From positions 1-22,888 of IMG/VR virus record IMGVR_UViG_3300029624_000058: a DNA stretch of 22,888 bases. The stretch is one strand, 5' to 3'. How positions within the stretch are numbered: the stretch's first letter is position 1; each line of letters begins with the position of its first letter. Positions 6,747 through 14,061 of this stretch are shown one piece after another. The position numbers and the translations under genes were made by a program. The notes beneath the pieces were generated by a model. It made no database searches. It was not told the origin of the DNA and was given only the letters and a program-made list of their open reading frames with translations. This DNA is from a virus.

Positions 6747-6902
6747 ATGAATTGGCTCTCTGATGTTGTTGCATTTCTCGTGAAAGGTGCAATTAAGCTT
6801 GCACTAGTCCTGTTTCTCCTGAGCGTCTTTCTGGAAAAGGGCCCAGAAGTTATCCGGAAGTTCACACAGGAGTTCATCGGCGCCGTAAGAAGTGCAACTT
6901 AA
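6747..6902 (+). CDS. Moron-like small membrane peptide, 51 aa
   Basis: ATG 6747 has GGGAAGGA (6732-6739) seven bases upstream; a GTG at 6690 in the same frame is less likely. The peptide has one long hydrophobic helix (about residues 6-28, DVVAFLVKGAIKLALVLFLLSVF) followed by an amphipathic basic/acidic helix (EKGPEVIRKFTQEFIGAVR). By hand count the gene is about 46% GC against roughly 60% around it. It sits alone between two strong terminators, in the gap between terL and head genes that are normally adjacent. This matches the definition of a phage moron. Possible roles are superinfection exclusion, a type I toxin-like membrane peptide, or a small holin-like protein; the sequence does not decide between them. 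Confidence 0.6.
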   Translation: MNWLSDVVAFLVKGAIKLALVLFLLSVFLEKGPEVIRKFTQEFIGAVRSAT

Positions 6903-6946
6903 GGCAAATTGTGATTTGCGTCTTTAATAGCACTGAATGCAAATCG

Positions 6947-6979
6947 AAGCCGGTTTCCTCAGGGAAGCCGGCTTTTTTT
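6947..6979 (+). terminator. Intrinsic terminator closing the moron
   Basis: AAGCCGGTTTCC (6947-6958) pairs with GGAAGCCGGCTT (6963-6974) with one G-U pair and a four-base loop, followed by seven T (6973-6979). It lies about 45 bp after the stop of the 51-aa gene. A small extra hairpin, GCAAAT/ATTTGC at 6904-6919, lies between them. Confidence 0.85.
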
Positions 6980-7001
6980 GTACCGACGGCTTCTGGAAAG
7001 C

Positions 7002-7116
7002 TAGGCCGATGATCGGCCCAAATACGCCAAATCTCTAAGCCACTGATCGGCACATTTCGACGCCAGCCCCTAGCTTCTCGCGAAACGAAAATGGGCCGAA
7101 GTTCCAGATATGGAAC
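7002..7116. promoter_or_regulatory. Operator-like repeats in the leader of the head operon
   Basis: The region 6980-7276 has no convincing gene. It holds GGCCGAT-G-ATCGGCC (7004-7018), a perfect inverted repeat, and a related partial copy (TAAGCCACTGATCGGCACAT begins at 7036). The two 22-bp segments agree at about 16 positions and start 34 bp apart, roughly three helical turns. A separate perfect inverted repeat, GTTCCA-GATA-TGGAAC, lies at 7101-7116. Such spacing fits a regulator binding on one DNA face before the late genes. No clear -35/-10 pair is visible. Confidence 0.4.
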
Positions 7117-7276
7117 GCAATCCGGAAAACGGCCGCCAAGGGGGCGTTTCGATCTAACCAACGCCGCGGCGATCGCGTAACACCACCATCTACCCAGCGC
7201 GGCAACGGGGGGCGATCCACGCGATCGCCAACGCCGCGCACTCTTTTATTTTCGCGACGGGATCCAAGGGGCAGGG

Positions 7277-7477
7277 ATGGCCGACACCAACGAAGAAGCG
7301 ATCGCCAAGCTGGAAGCGGCGGCGACCAATCCAAAGCAGGTAACGGTCGACGGCGTGACGGTTCAAGCGCATTCGCTGAAGGACCAGATCGAGCTTGACC
7401 AATACCTGGCCAGGAAGAAGGCCGCACAAAAGGGCGGGATGCGTTTCCAAAAGATCGTGCCGCCTGGTACCGCGTAG
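7277..7477 (+). CDS. gpW-like head-tail connector protein, 66 aa
   Basis: This small protein lies between the terminase and the portal, where lambda has gene W (68 aa). Its layout matches the gpW-like pattern: an N-terminal helix (EEAIAKLEAAA), a short beta hairpin (QVTVDGVTVQAHS), a second helix (LKDQIELDQYLARKKAAQ) and a short C-terminal strand (MRFQKIV). Proteins of this kind bind under the portal to close the capsid and dock the tail. The ribosome site AAGGGGCAGGG is strong. The call rests on size, position and secondary-structure pattern, not on a search. Confidence 0.7.
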   Translation: MADTNEEAIAKLEAAATNPKQVTVDGVTVQAHSLKDQIELDQYLARKKAAQKGGMRFQKIVPPGTA

Positions 7478-7488
7478 GAGCTGCGAAC

Positions 7489-8994
7489 GTGGTACAAGCC
7501 AACAAATCATTGAGCCCGATTCTCGGGGCCGACGGCAACCAGATCCGACGCGAACCTTCCGCGGCCGTGATCGAACGGCAACGCGGCCGGATCCAAGAGC
7601 TACGCGCGAAGTACGACGCGGCGGTTACCAACTTCGACAATATGAAGCATTGGGCCAACGCGGACAATCTAAGCGCGTCGGCCGCCGCTAATCCCGTCGT
7701 TCGTCGCCGGCTGCGATCGCGTGCCCGCTACGAGTGCCGCGAAAATAACAGCTTCGCCAAGGGCATGATCGACACGCTGGCCAACGACATCGTCGGCCGC
7801 GGTCCGAATCTGCAGATCCATAGCGGCAGCCAATCCGCGGCAAAACAGCTCGAGCGGAATTTTCGCCGCTGGATGAAACGAACCGGCCTGGCCGCCACGC
7901 TACGAACCGCGGTAACCAGCGAAGTTTCCGACGGTGAGATCTTCGCGGTGAGTGGTAACAACCCCAACGTCCGCAACGCGGTCCAATTGGACGTGCGACT
8001 TCTTGAGGCCGACTATTGCAGCGACTTCGGCGGATTCCAAACGGCCACGTTCGACGACGGGATCGAATACGATTCTGCCGGCTATCCGATCGCCTACAAC
8101 TTTCTGGAAGATCACCCCGGCGACAACTTCGCCGGCGCTAGTCTTCTGAAGACGCAACGCGTCCGCGCCGACCAGGTGATCCACTACTACCGCCAAGATC
8201 GACCAGGCCAACGCCGCGGCATTTCTTGGGTAGCGCCCGCGTTGCCGCTGTTCGCGCTGCTACGACGCTACACGCTGGCCGTCACCATGGCCGCGGAAAC
8301 GGTCGCCAACTTCGCCGGCGTCATGTACGCCGACGGCAACCAGGTCATTCCCGACGATGAAGTCGATCCGATGGATTCGATCGAGTTCGAGATGCGATCG
8401 ATGCTAACGCTGCCGATCGGCTGGAAGCTGGGGCAGCTGAAAGCGGAGCAACCCACGACCACTTACCAGATGTTCCGCGACGCGCTGCTGTGTGAGATAT
8501 CGCGTTGCCTCAATATGCCGTTCAACAAGGCCAGCGGCAATTCGAGCGGCTACAACTTCGCCAGCGGTCGACTAGATCACCAGACTTACTTTGAATTCGT
8601 CGACATCGAGCGGAGCAACCTAGAAACGCAGTTCTTAGATCGCGTTTTCCTCTGGTGGATCAATGAGGCGGTTTTCATTCCTGGCGAGATCCCGGCCGGT
8701 ATCGGGCCGATTGATCAGCTGGAATATACCTGGCGATGGCCGAAGCACCAGCACATCGACCCGCAAAAACAAGCCGCGGCCGACATCGCTCTTTGGAACG
8801 CTGCCCTTCTGACAGATGAAGAATATCAGCTCGAGAACGGCCGCGACCCGGAAGAACACTACGCCAGCCTTGAACGCATGTACAAGCGTCGCGCCGTGAT
8901 CGGTGCGCCGCTGCCTGGTTTCCAGCAAGGGGCAGGAAGCCAGCCTGGCAACGAAACCACCGAAGAAGAGGCGGCCACCGATGACGACGAATAA
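7489..8994 (+). CDS. Portal protein, lambda gpB type
   Basis: The start is GTG 7489 with AGGAG at 7476-7480, overlapping the upstream stop. The 501-aa product has features of lambda-family portals: an N-terminal YDAA motif (RAKYDAAVTNFDNMKHW), then VVRRRLRSRARYECRENNSFAKGMIDTL broken around residue 80-105, with the NNxxAKGxIDTLxNDIVGRGPNLQ stretch typical of the family. The C-terminal part has WRWPKHQHIDPQKQAAAD and ends in an acidic tail (TTEEEAATDDDE). Twelve copies usually form the ring at one capsid vertex through which the terminase pumps DNA. It overlaps the next start (8981) by 14 bases, suggesting coupled translation. Confidence 0.92.
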   Translation: MVQANKSLSPILGADGNQIRREPSAAVIERQRGRIQELRAKYDAAVTNFDNMKHWANADNLSASAAANPVVRRRLRSRARYECRENNSFAKGMIDTLANDIVGRGPNLQIHSGSQSAAKQLERNFRRWMKRTGLAATLRTAVTSEVSDGEIFAVSGNNPNVRNAVQLDVRLLEADYCSDFGGFQTATFDDGIEYDSAGYPIAYNFLEDHPGDNFAGASLLKTQRVRADQVIHYYRQDRPGQRRGISWVAPALPLFALLRRYTLAVTMAAETVANFAGVMYADGNQVIPDDEVDPMDSIEFEMRSMLTLPIGWKLGQLKAEQPTTTYQMFRDALLCEISRCLNMPFNKASGNSSGYNFASGRLDHQTYFEFVDIERSNLETQFLDRVFLWWINEAVFIPGEIPAGIGPIDQLEYTWRWPKHQHIDPQKQAAADIALWNAALLTDEEYQLENGRDPEEHYASLERMYKRRAVIGAPLPGFQQGAGSQPGNETTEEEAATDDDE

Positions 8995-9232
8995 GCCCAA
9001 CGATCTATTCGATCTGTTTCCACCATTGAACGCCAGCGGATCCGCGACGGCCGAACCGCCGGTTATCGCCGGCGATCGGCCGGAGCTGCTAACGCTGGAA
9101 GCGGAAGGCGACGTCGAGTGGATCGAAGCGGCCGGCGAAGGGGCGAAGGCGAAGACGACACCGCGCCGAAGTTCTCCATGGTCGCGTACCGCGGCGGCAA
9201 GATGCAACCGGCCGGCTGGGGCGGCGACGTGA
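8981..9232 (+). pseudogene. N-terminal part of the prohead protease, in a different frame
   Basis: ATG 8981 overlaps the portal stop and opens an 83-codon frame. Its first 58 residues read like the natural N-terminus of the protease (PELLTLEAEGDVEWIEAAGEG). After that the frame turns arginine-rich and stops at 9232. The protease sequence continues one frame lower from about EDDTAPKFSMVAYRGG. One extra base in the GGGG run at 9140-9143 would join both parts into GEGGEGEDDTAPKFS. I therefore read it as the 5' part of a gene broken by a one-base deletion, a sequencing error, or an undescribed -1 shift. No good slippery heptamer is visible. Confidence 0.6.
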
Positions 9233-11286
9233 TCTTGGACCTGGCAGGGACCAAGGTCGCCAAGGGCAAACGCCCCGCGCTGATGTTTCACAACCACCGC
9301 CAACCGGTCGGCCACTTCGAAGAGAACGCGATCACCAACGACGGCAAGACGATCAAGGCCGAAGGCGTTCTGTCCGTAATCTCGGAAGATCAACGCACGA
9401 TCATTCAGGCCAGCCGCAACGGCTTCCCCTGGAAGGCGTCGATCGGTGCCGCGCCCGATTGGTCGAAGGTCGAGAAGATCGAGGCCGGCGACACGCGAAC
9501 CATTAACGGCAAGTTACACCGCGGCCCGTTTATCTACGTGAAGGCCGCCCAAGTCCACGAAGTTTCTTTTGTCACGATCGCCGGCGACGACACGTCTAGC
9601 GCGGCCGTGAAAGCCACACGATCCAAGGAGGGATCTAACACGATGACTTTTGAACAATGGCTCGAGGCCAACGGCTACGACATCGAAGCGCTGAACGAAA
9701 AGCAGATCAAGACGCTACAAGCGGCTTGGAAACTGGAAGCCAACGGCAACGGCGGCGAAGGCGGAAGCGATGACAACGAGCAACCGACCAACAACGGCGG
9801 CGGATTGAACGCCGGCGGCAACACCAACCAGCCACCAGGCGACGGCCTGCCCGATGCCGCCGAGATGCTGCGAGCGAGTGCCGCCAACGAAGTCGAACGC
9901 CAGAACCGGATCCGCGGCTTGTTTGCGGGTTCGCAACTTTCCGAAGATCGCCGCGGCGAATTGCACGCCCAAGCGATCCGCGAAAACTGGACGGCCGACC
10001 GCGCCGAGCTGGAAGTACTGCGAGCAAGCCGCGCCGAAGTTGGCAACGGCGGCCAGGTCGCGATTCATTCGCGAAACAAGAACCTGACGGCCGGAGCGAT
10101 CACCGCGGCGTTGTCCCAATCGTTGGGCGTGCCTGAAGAGATCGCGGCCCGCGGCGTATCCGAGAAGGATATGAATACGGCCAACGAAGCGACCACGCGA
10201 GCGCTGACCCTTCACGCGCTGATGGACCTGGTAATTCTGCAGGCCAACGGATACCACTACACCGGCAACCGCAAGTCCAACGACTTCATCCGCGCCGCGG
10301 GTGCTGCCGATCGCCAGCTGGCCGCCAACGGCTTCTCGAGCTTGAACGCGTCCGGCTTCACCACGATCAGCCTAACCGGCATCTTGGGGAACGTGGCCAA
10401 CAAGTCATTGATCGCCGCCTTTGAGTCGGTGGAAACCGTTTATCAACGACTTTGTCGAGCTTCGAGCCACAACGACTTCAAGGCGCATACGCGTTACCGG
10501 TTGGACGTGAACGGCGGCTACCAGAAGGTCGGGCCGGATGGCGAGCTGAAGCACTCGGAAATGTCGGAATCGGGTTTCACTTCCAAAGTGGACACCTTCG
10601 GCACGATGCTGACCCTGACCCGCCACGACATGATCAACGACGACTTGGACGCGTTCGACCAGATCGCCCGAAGCCTGGGGATCATGGCCGGTACGGTGAT
10701 GGAAGAAGAATTCTGGAAGCTGGTCTTGGCCGATCCGAATTCGTTCTTCAGCACGGGCAACAAGAACCTGACCCACGGAACCGACTACGCGTTGTCGATC
10801 GAAGGCCTGACCAAGGCCGAGGCGGCCTACACTGATCGCGTGAAGTCGGACGGTTCGCCGATCTTGCTAAGCCCGAAATTGCTGGTCACCGGCAGCACGT
10901 TGAAGGTTACCGCGAAGAACCTCTACAAGGAAACCAAGGTCAACGTATCGACCACGGCCAACAAGCCGAACTTCGCCAGCAATCCGCACGAGGGCAACTA
11001 CGAGCCGGTAGCGTCGAGCTATATCAACAACACCACGATCCGCGATCGTTCCAAGAAGGCGATCAGCGGCCAATCGGCTACCAAGTGGTTCTTGTTCGCC
11101 GATCCGCGGGTTCGTGCCGCGTTCGTCTGTGCCACGTTGAACGGCAAAACCATGCCGACGATCGAGTCGGACGAGTGCGCCTTCAACAAGCTGGGCATGG
11201 AATGGCGCGGCTACCACGACTTCGGTTTCGGCAACGAAGAACCGGAAGCCGTGATGCAGTTCACCGGCGTAGCCGATCCTGGCTAA
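9118..11286 (+). CDS. Prohead protease-scaffold-major capsid protein fusion
   Basis: The frame opens from GTG 9118 (GGAAGG upstream), but its true N-terminus probably lies in the 8981 frame. Residues 20-150 resemble a U35-type prohead protease: ALMFHNHRQPVGHF with His58 and PWKASIG with Ser108. Around residue 176 a second start, ATG 9643, has a near-perfect Shine-Dalgarno. Residues 176-320 look like scaffold: an acidic helix, a Gly/Asn-rich linker, and a coiled-coil-like stretch (ERQNRIRGLF to ELEVLRASRAE). From about 330 to 722 is an HK97-fold major capsid protein (VDTFGTMLTLTRHDMINDD; TVMEEEFWKLVLAD; C-terminal FTGVADPG). The protease would cut off the scaffold during maturation. Full length 722 aa; 547 aa from the internal start. 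Confidence 0.88.
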   Translation: MDRSGRRRGEGEDDTAPKFSMVAYRGGKMQPAGWGGDVILDLAGTKVAKGKRPALMFHNHRQPVGHFEENAITNDGKTIKAEGVLSVISEDQRTIIQASRNGFPWKASIGAAPDWSKVEKIEAGDTRTINGKLHRGPFIYVKAAQVHEVSFVTIAGDDTSSAAVKATRSKEGSNTMTFEQWLEANGYDIEALNEKQIKTLQAAWKLEANGNGGEGGSDDNEQPTNNGGGLNAGGNTNQPPGDGLPDAAEMLRASAANEVERQNRIRGLFAGSQLSEDRRGELHAQAIRENWTADRAELEVLRASRAEVGNGGQVAIHSRNKNLTAGAITAALSQSLGVPEEIAARGVSEKDMNTANEATTRALTLHALMDLVILQANGYHYTGNRKSNDFIRAAGAADRQLAANGFSSLNASGFTTISLTGILGNVANKSLIAAFESVETVYQRLCRASSHNDFKAHTRYRLDVNGGYQKVGPDGELKHSEMSESGFTSKVDTFGTMLTLTRHDMINDDLDAFDQIARSLGIMAGTVMEEEFWKLVLADPNSFFSTGNKNLTHGTDYALSIEGLTKAEAAYTDRVKSDGSPILLSPKLLVTGSTLKVTAKNLYKETKVNVSTTANKPNFASNPHEGNYEPVASSYINNTTIRDRSKKAISGQSATKWFLFADPRVRAAFVCATLNGKTMPTIESDECAFNKLGMEWRGYHDFGFGNEEPEAVMQFTGVADPG
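9625..9645 (+). promoter_or_regulatory. Strong internal ribosome-binding site and start in the capsid fusion
   Basis: AAGGAGGGA (9625-9633) is one of the best Shine-Dalgarno sequences in the window and lies nine bases before ATG 9643, in frame. It would give an independent 547-aa scaffold-capsid product (MTFEQWLEANGYD) in excess over the protease fusion. This is the logic of the nested C/Nu3 start in lambda. Confidence 0.65.
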
Positions 11287-11312
11287 TCACCAGGCGACTA
11301 ACGGCCAACCCT

Positions 11313-11340
11313 GAAGCCGCGGCCAGGCCGCCGCGGCTTC
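11313..11340 (+). repeat. Ten-base-pair hairpin after the capsid gene
   Basis: GAAGCCGCGG (11313-11322) and CCGCGGCTTC (11331-11340) are perfect inverse complements with an eight-base loop. There is no T-run, so it is not a classic terminator. It may stabilise the 3' end of the abundant capsid message or lower expression of what follows. Confidence 0.55.
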
Positions 11341-11388
11341 CACTTCCACCAACCAAGCAAACGCAAAACGATAAGCGAGATCAAAACC

Positions 11389-11745
11389 ATGGAAGCGAGA
11401 CTTGTACACGGAAGCCCGATCATGGCCGATCACACGCCGGACGCGGACGTGTCCGCCGGCGACGTGATCGTTCTAGCCGATACCATCCGGATCGCCCACC
11501 GAGATATCAAGGCGGGCGAGCTGGGCGCGGCCGCTGCGAGGGGCGGTATCTATGAAACGGCCAAGACGGCCGGCGGATCCACCGCGATCGCCGACGGCAA
11601 GAAGGTTTATTGGGACGCCGACAACAGCGTGATCACCGCGACCGCGTCGACCCACAAGCAGATCGGCTACACCCGCGGCGCTTCGCTGGATGCCGACACG
11701 ACCCAACTGATCGAGTTCGATCCCGGTCCGGCGGATCCGGCCTAG
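11389..11745 (+). CDS. Capsid decoration protein, DUF2190 type
   Basis: The 118-aa protein opens with MEARLVHGSPIMADHTPDADVSAGDVIVL. The family signature is a VxAGDVVVL strand, then a DIxAGELGAAA stretch and KKVYWDADNSVITATAST before a final GYTRGASLDAD. This is the usual pattern of DUF2190 proteins, which sit next to major capsid genes and cement the outer shell of the capsid. Length and position immediately after the capsid gene fit. The start at 11389 has only a weak ribosome site (AAGCGAG); an internal ATG at 11422 is in frame but would lose the conserved N-terminal residues. It lies behind the 11313 hairpin. Confidence 0.85.
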   Translation: MEARLVHGSPIMADHTPDADVSAGDVIVLADTIRIAHRDIKAGELGAAAARGGIYETAKTAGGSTAIADGKKVYWDADNSVITATASTHKQIGYTRGASLDADTTQLIEFDPGPADPA

Positions 11746-11835
11746 TCTGAGGCAAGCGAGGGGCGCAACGCGTCCGCGTCGGTTTGGGGGATGGCCGGCG
11801 CGGCGCGTTGATTTTGAAACCGAGGGTTCGAAACG

Positions 11836-12219
11836 ATGAGTTTTTTCAACGACGCGATCAGCTGGGCACGTGAACAGATCCACGCGACCGCGCCCGTTTT
11901 CATCGTTTATCGAACCGATGGCGATAGCCTGCCGATGACGGCCACCAAAGGCGGGTCGGAATTCCAAAGCGAAACCGAAGACAACTACGCGTCGGAAGAT
12001 CGCACGATCGACTTCCTGGTCAACCCCGCGGACCTGGTTGCGGCGTCGACCAGCTTCAAGCCGAAGGCCGGCCATGAAATAGACGAACTGGACGGCGAAG
12101 GGGGCAACGTGGTTGCGACGTATCGGATCACGGCGCTGCCAGGCGTTCCGCCTTGGGCCTGGTCTGGTCAATCGCGGGCAATGATGCGGATCCATACGAG
12201 GCAAGTCGGCGATGAGTGA
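11836..12219 (+). CDS. Putative head-tail connector/neck protein, 127 aa
   Basis: It lies between the decoration gene and the tail genes, where head-completion and connector proteins are encoded. It starts with an amphipathic helix (SFFNDAISWAREQIHA) and continues as beta-rich sequence (PVFIVYRTDGDSLPM; DRTIDFLVNPADLV). A PKAGHEIDELDG motif follows, typical of small head-tail joining proteins of the FII/head-closure kind. Its stop overlaps the next start by eight bases. The gap before it (11746-11835) holds only GC-rich inverted repeats. No exact family is claimed. Confidence 0.6.
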   Translation: MSFFNDAISWAREQIHATAPVFIVYRTDGDSLPMTATKGGSEFQSETEDNYASEDRTIDFLVNPADLVAASTSFKPKAGHEIDELDGEGGNVVATYRITALPGVPPWAWSGQSRAMMRIHTRQVGDE

Positions 12220-12670
12220 TAACGGACCCGCGGTCGACCTGGCCGACGGCCTGGCCTGCAAACTTACCGACCTGGGTTTTGCGGCGACGCGATCGCACTA
12301 CCCGATTATCCGGACCGACGATGTCGAAAGTCTGAAGATCTTCGTGATACCAGGCGGCAACAAAGCAGAGATAAAAACACGCACCACCAACGCGCACGAA
12401 GTCGTCGCCGCGATCATGGTGGTTAAGAACCTGAAGGATCCAGAAGACGCCAGCGAATTCGACGGCGTCGCGCAGACGGTCGAAGCGATCAAGCTGCTAT
12501 GGGAAAACCCTGAACTGGGCGGCACGGCCGGCACGTTGCGGCGCGAGCTGATCGCCGGCCTGGCATGGAAGGGCAAGATCAGCAACGAGCCGCTATTTGA
12601 GCAAGAGAAGCTTTATGTACACAACCAGCTGGTGAGCATTATCCAGCTGACGTACCACGGTACCAGGTAG
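12212..12670 (+). CDS. Putative tail terminator/minor tail protein, 152 aa
   Basis: The protein overlaps the upstream gene and directly precedes the tail tube gene, the position of the tail terminator (lambda gpU position) in siphophages. The beginning (GLACKLTDLGFAATRSHYPII) and the beta strand LKIFVIPGG, followed by AHEVVAAIMVVKNLKD, fit the alpha/beta layout of such proteins: a helix, a strand carrying a hydrophobic face, and a long helix (ASEFDGVAQTVEAIKLLW). The C-terminal strand (NQLVSIIQLTYHG) is also typical. Terminators cap the tail tube when it reaches the tape-measure length. Assigned mainly by position and layout. Confidence 0.6.
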   Translation: MSDNGPAVDLADGLACKLTDLGFAATRSHYPIIRTDDVESLKIFVIPGGNKAEIKTRTTNAHEVVAAIMVVKNLKDPEDASEFDGVAQTVEAIKLLWENPELGGTAGTLRRELIAGLAWKGKISNEPLFEQEKLYVHNQLVSIIQLTYHGTR

Positions 12671-12687
12671 CCAGGGAGGGCAACCCG

Positions 12688-13164
12688 ATGACTTTTGACC
12701 GCGATAGCGTCCTGGGCAAGGACTGTTATCTCTATTACAACACCGGCACGCACGCCACGCCCGTCTGGGTCGAGATCGAGCGGGCCATGGACGTCGACGT
12801 GACCCCATTCAGCAAGGGGAAAGCGGAACAGAAAACCCGCGTATCGAAGTTCAACTTCAAGCGCGGGACGTACATCGAGCTGGGCGTTGCGTTCGGCTAC
12901 GACTACGAACCAGGCGGCAGCGATACCGTTTTCGCGGCGCTGCTTGATTCGTTCTTAAACAACACGCCGATCGAGTTCTGGGCGGCCGACGGATTGGCGG
13001 CCACGGTCGGCACGGCTGGCCCGCGCATGGTCTGCGAAGTCTTCGAATGCCCGATGGGGCAAAAGCTGGAAGAAACCGGCAAGTTCGACATCGCCGCGGA
13101 GATCACTCGCGTAACCGAAGGGGGCGAACTGATCGAGCCGGATTGGTACGAAGTCGAAGAGTAA
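12688..13164 (+). CDS. Major tail tube protein
   Basis: This 158-aa protein lies upstream of the two chaperone frames and the tape measure, the conserved position of the tube protein. The sequence has the beta-sandwich character of tube proteins: GKDCYLYYNTG, then WVEIERAMDVDVTPF, KTRVSKFNFKRGTYIELGVAFGYDY, a helix DTVFAALLDSFLNNTPIEFWAA, and a final VCEVFECPMGQ / KFDIAAEITR strand pair. A run of GK...E..GV...Y resembles TP901-1-like tail tube families. The ribosome site (AGGGAGGGC) is strong, as expected for a protein made in many copies. After the stop, two mutually exclusive hairpins lie at 13163-13183. Confidence 0.78.
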   Translation: MTFDRDSVLGKDCYLYYNTGTHATPVWVEIERAMDVDVTPFSKGKAEQKTRVSKFNFKRGTYIELGVAFGYDYEPGGSDTVFAALLDSFLNNTPIEFWAADGLAATVGTAGPRMVCEVFECPMGQKLEETGKFDIAAEITRVTEGGELIEPDWYEVEE

Positions 13165-13242
13165 CGCCAGGCGTTGGGCCTGGTGGAATCACACCACACA
13201 ACAACCCGTTTTTTCAATCTCTAACCTCTGGAAATCGAAACC

Positions 13243-13413
13243 ATGAACGACAACGAAAAGAAGATCTTGGACACCCTGACCGAAGCCACCAAGGATCTGA
13301 AGGAAAAGAAGCTGGTCACCCTGCAGGCCGGCGACGTGGCCACGATCTGCCGCCTGGCAGCGAAGGCCAACCCGACCACGTCGGCAACGCCTGCCAAGAC
13401 CGGCGAAAAGTAA
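13243..13413 (+). CDS. Small hypothetical protein, 56 aa
   Basis: ATG 13243 opens a 56-codon frame (MNDNEKKILDTLTEATKDLK, later AGDVATICRLAAKA and ending KTGEK). It is charged, helical and has no membrane segment. The ribosome site is weak (CTGGAAA). Codon choice matches its neighbours, which supports it as a real gene, and the space between tail tube and chaperone genes would otherwise be empty for 370 bp. It may be a small tail assembly protein; no family is recognised. Confidence 0.55.
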   Translation: MNDNEKKILDTLTEATKDLKEKKLVTLQAGDVATICRLAAKANPTTSATPAKTGEK

Positions 13414-13499
13414 ACCATGAAAGGGGGCCTGGCCGCCGGCCGATCCGGTCCGCGGCAGGCCTTCCCCAATCGCCCGCAAAACCATCCACCACACGCACC

Positions 13500-13536
13500 A
13501 AGGGACCGACGCGATAGCGTCGCAACAAGAGCCATG
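13500..13536 (+). promoter_or_regulatory. Shine-Dalgarno/hairpin/start element, copy A
   Basis: AAGGGA (13500-13505) is followed by a perfect hairpin CGACGC-GATA-GCGTCG (13507-13522), eleven more bases, then ATG 13534. Folding of the hairpin would bring the purines to an effective distance of about 12 bases. The last 30 bases match copy B (17924-17953) at 26 positions. Confidence 0.5.
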
Positions 13537-14061
13537 AACGAACCACCACCCAACACGATGCAGTCGACGCGATTCGAGGACAGCAAAGGCCGCAAATGGG
13601 ACGCCACGGTCGACGCCCCAACGGTGAAGGCGATCCGCAACCACTTGAAAATTGATCTTATGGATCTGCTGGACGGCAAAACGGATTCGCTACGGCAGCT
13701 GATCGAGGACCCGATCACGCTGGTCGATGCGTTGTGGTTGGTCTGCCAAGAGCAGTGCCGCGATCGAAATATCAGCGACGAAGAATTCGGCCGCGGCCTT
13801 TATGGCGACGGCATCGACAACGCGGTCGACGCCTTCCTGGTGGGGCTGGCTTATTTTTTCCCGAAAGGCCGTCGCGCGATCGTTCTGGCAGCGATTCGGA
13901 AAACGAACGAATCACTGGCACGCGTGATGGCGAAGGGGATCCAAGCCCTGGAAGATCCGAGACTGACCGAGGCGATCGACCGGGAAGCAGATCGAGCGGC
14001 CGAGAAGTGGCTAACCCAAGTGGAAAGCCTGGGGGCTGGTGGAGGATCCTCTACGAGTTAG
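13534..14061 (+). CDS. Tail assembly chaperone, G-type
   Basis: I set the start at ATG 13534, after the hairpin element, giving 175 aa; the frame is open upstream to 13417, but that sequence is proline/arginine-rich and unlike the protein. The product reads FEDSKGRKWDATVDAPTVK, then a helical core (DLMDLLDGKTDSLRQLIEDP, LVDALWLVCQEQC) and a helical C-terminus. In lambda-like phages G and the longer G-T bind the tape measure and recruit tube subunits. Position between tube and tape measure, helical content, and a second frame with plausible protein sequence immediately following all fit. The last residues after the slip site (AGGGSSTS) look like a short normal end. Confidence 0.8.
   Translation: MNEPPPNTMQSTRFEDSKGRKWDATVDAPTVKAIRNHLKIDLMDLLDGKTDSLRQLIEDPITLVDALWLVCQEQCRDRNISDEEFGRGLYGDGIDNAVDAFLVGLAYFFPKGRRAIVLAAIRKTNESLARVMAKGIQALEDPRLTEAIDREADRAAEKWLTQVESLGAGGGSSTS

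Noticed and set aside
7035-7667. Minus-strand frame of 210 codons over the head leader
   Set aside because: It runs antisense through the gpW-like and portal genes, has no ribosome site, and its composition looks like a shadow.
9675-10257. Several overlapping minus-strand frames in the capsid fusion gene
   Set aside because: All are antisense to the scaffold/capsid region, and none shows a protein motif.
13163-13214. Terminator after the tail tube gene
   Set aside because: Hairpins exist at 13163-13183, but the T-run at 13209-13214 lies about 25 bases further, too far for intrinsic termination.
13417-13533. Upstream extension of the G chaperone
   Set aside because: The 39 added residues are Pro/Arg-rich, unlike the protein, and translate the hairpin element. 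ATG 13534 is a better start.
13734-14036. T frame read as an independent gene from 13734
   Set aside because: The part before 14037 is a shadow of G; only the part after the slip site is protein-like, with no start there.
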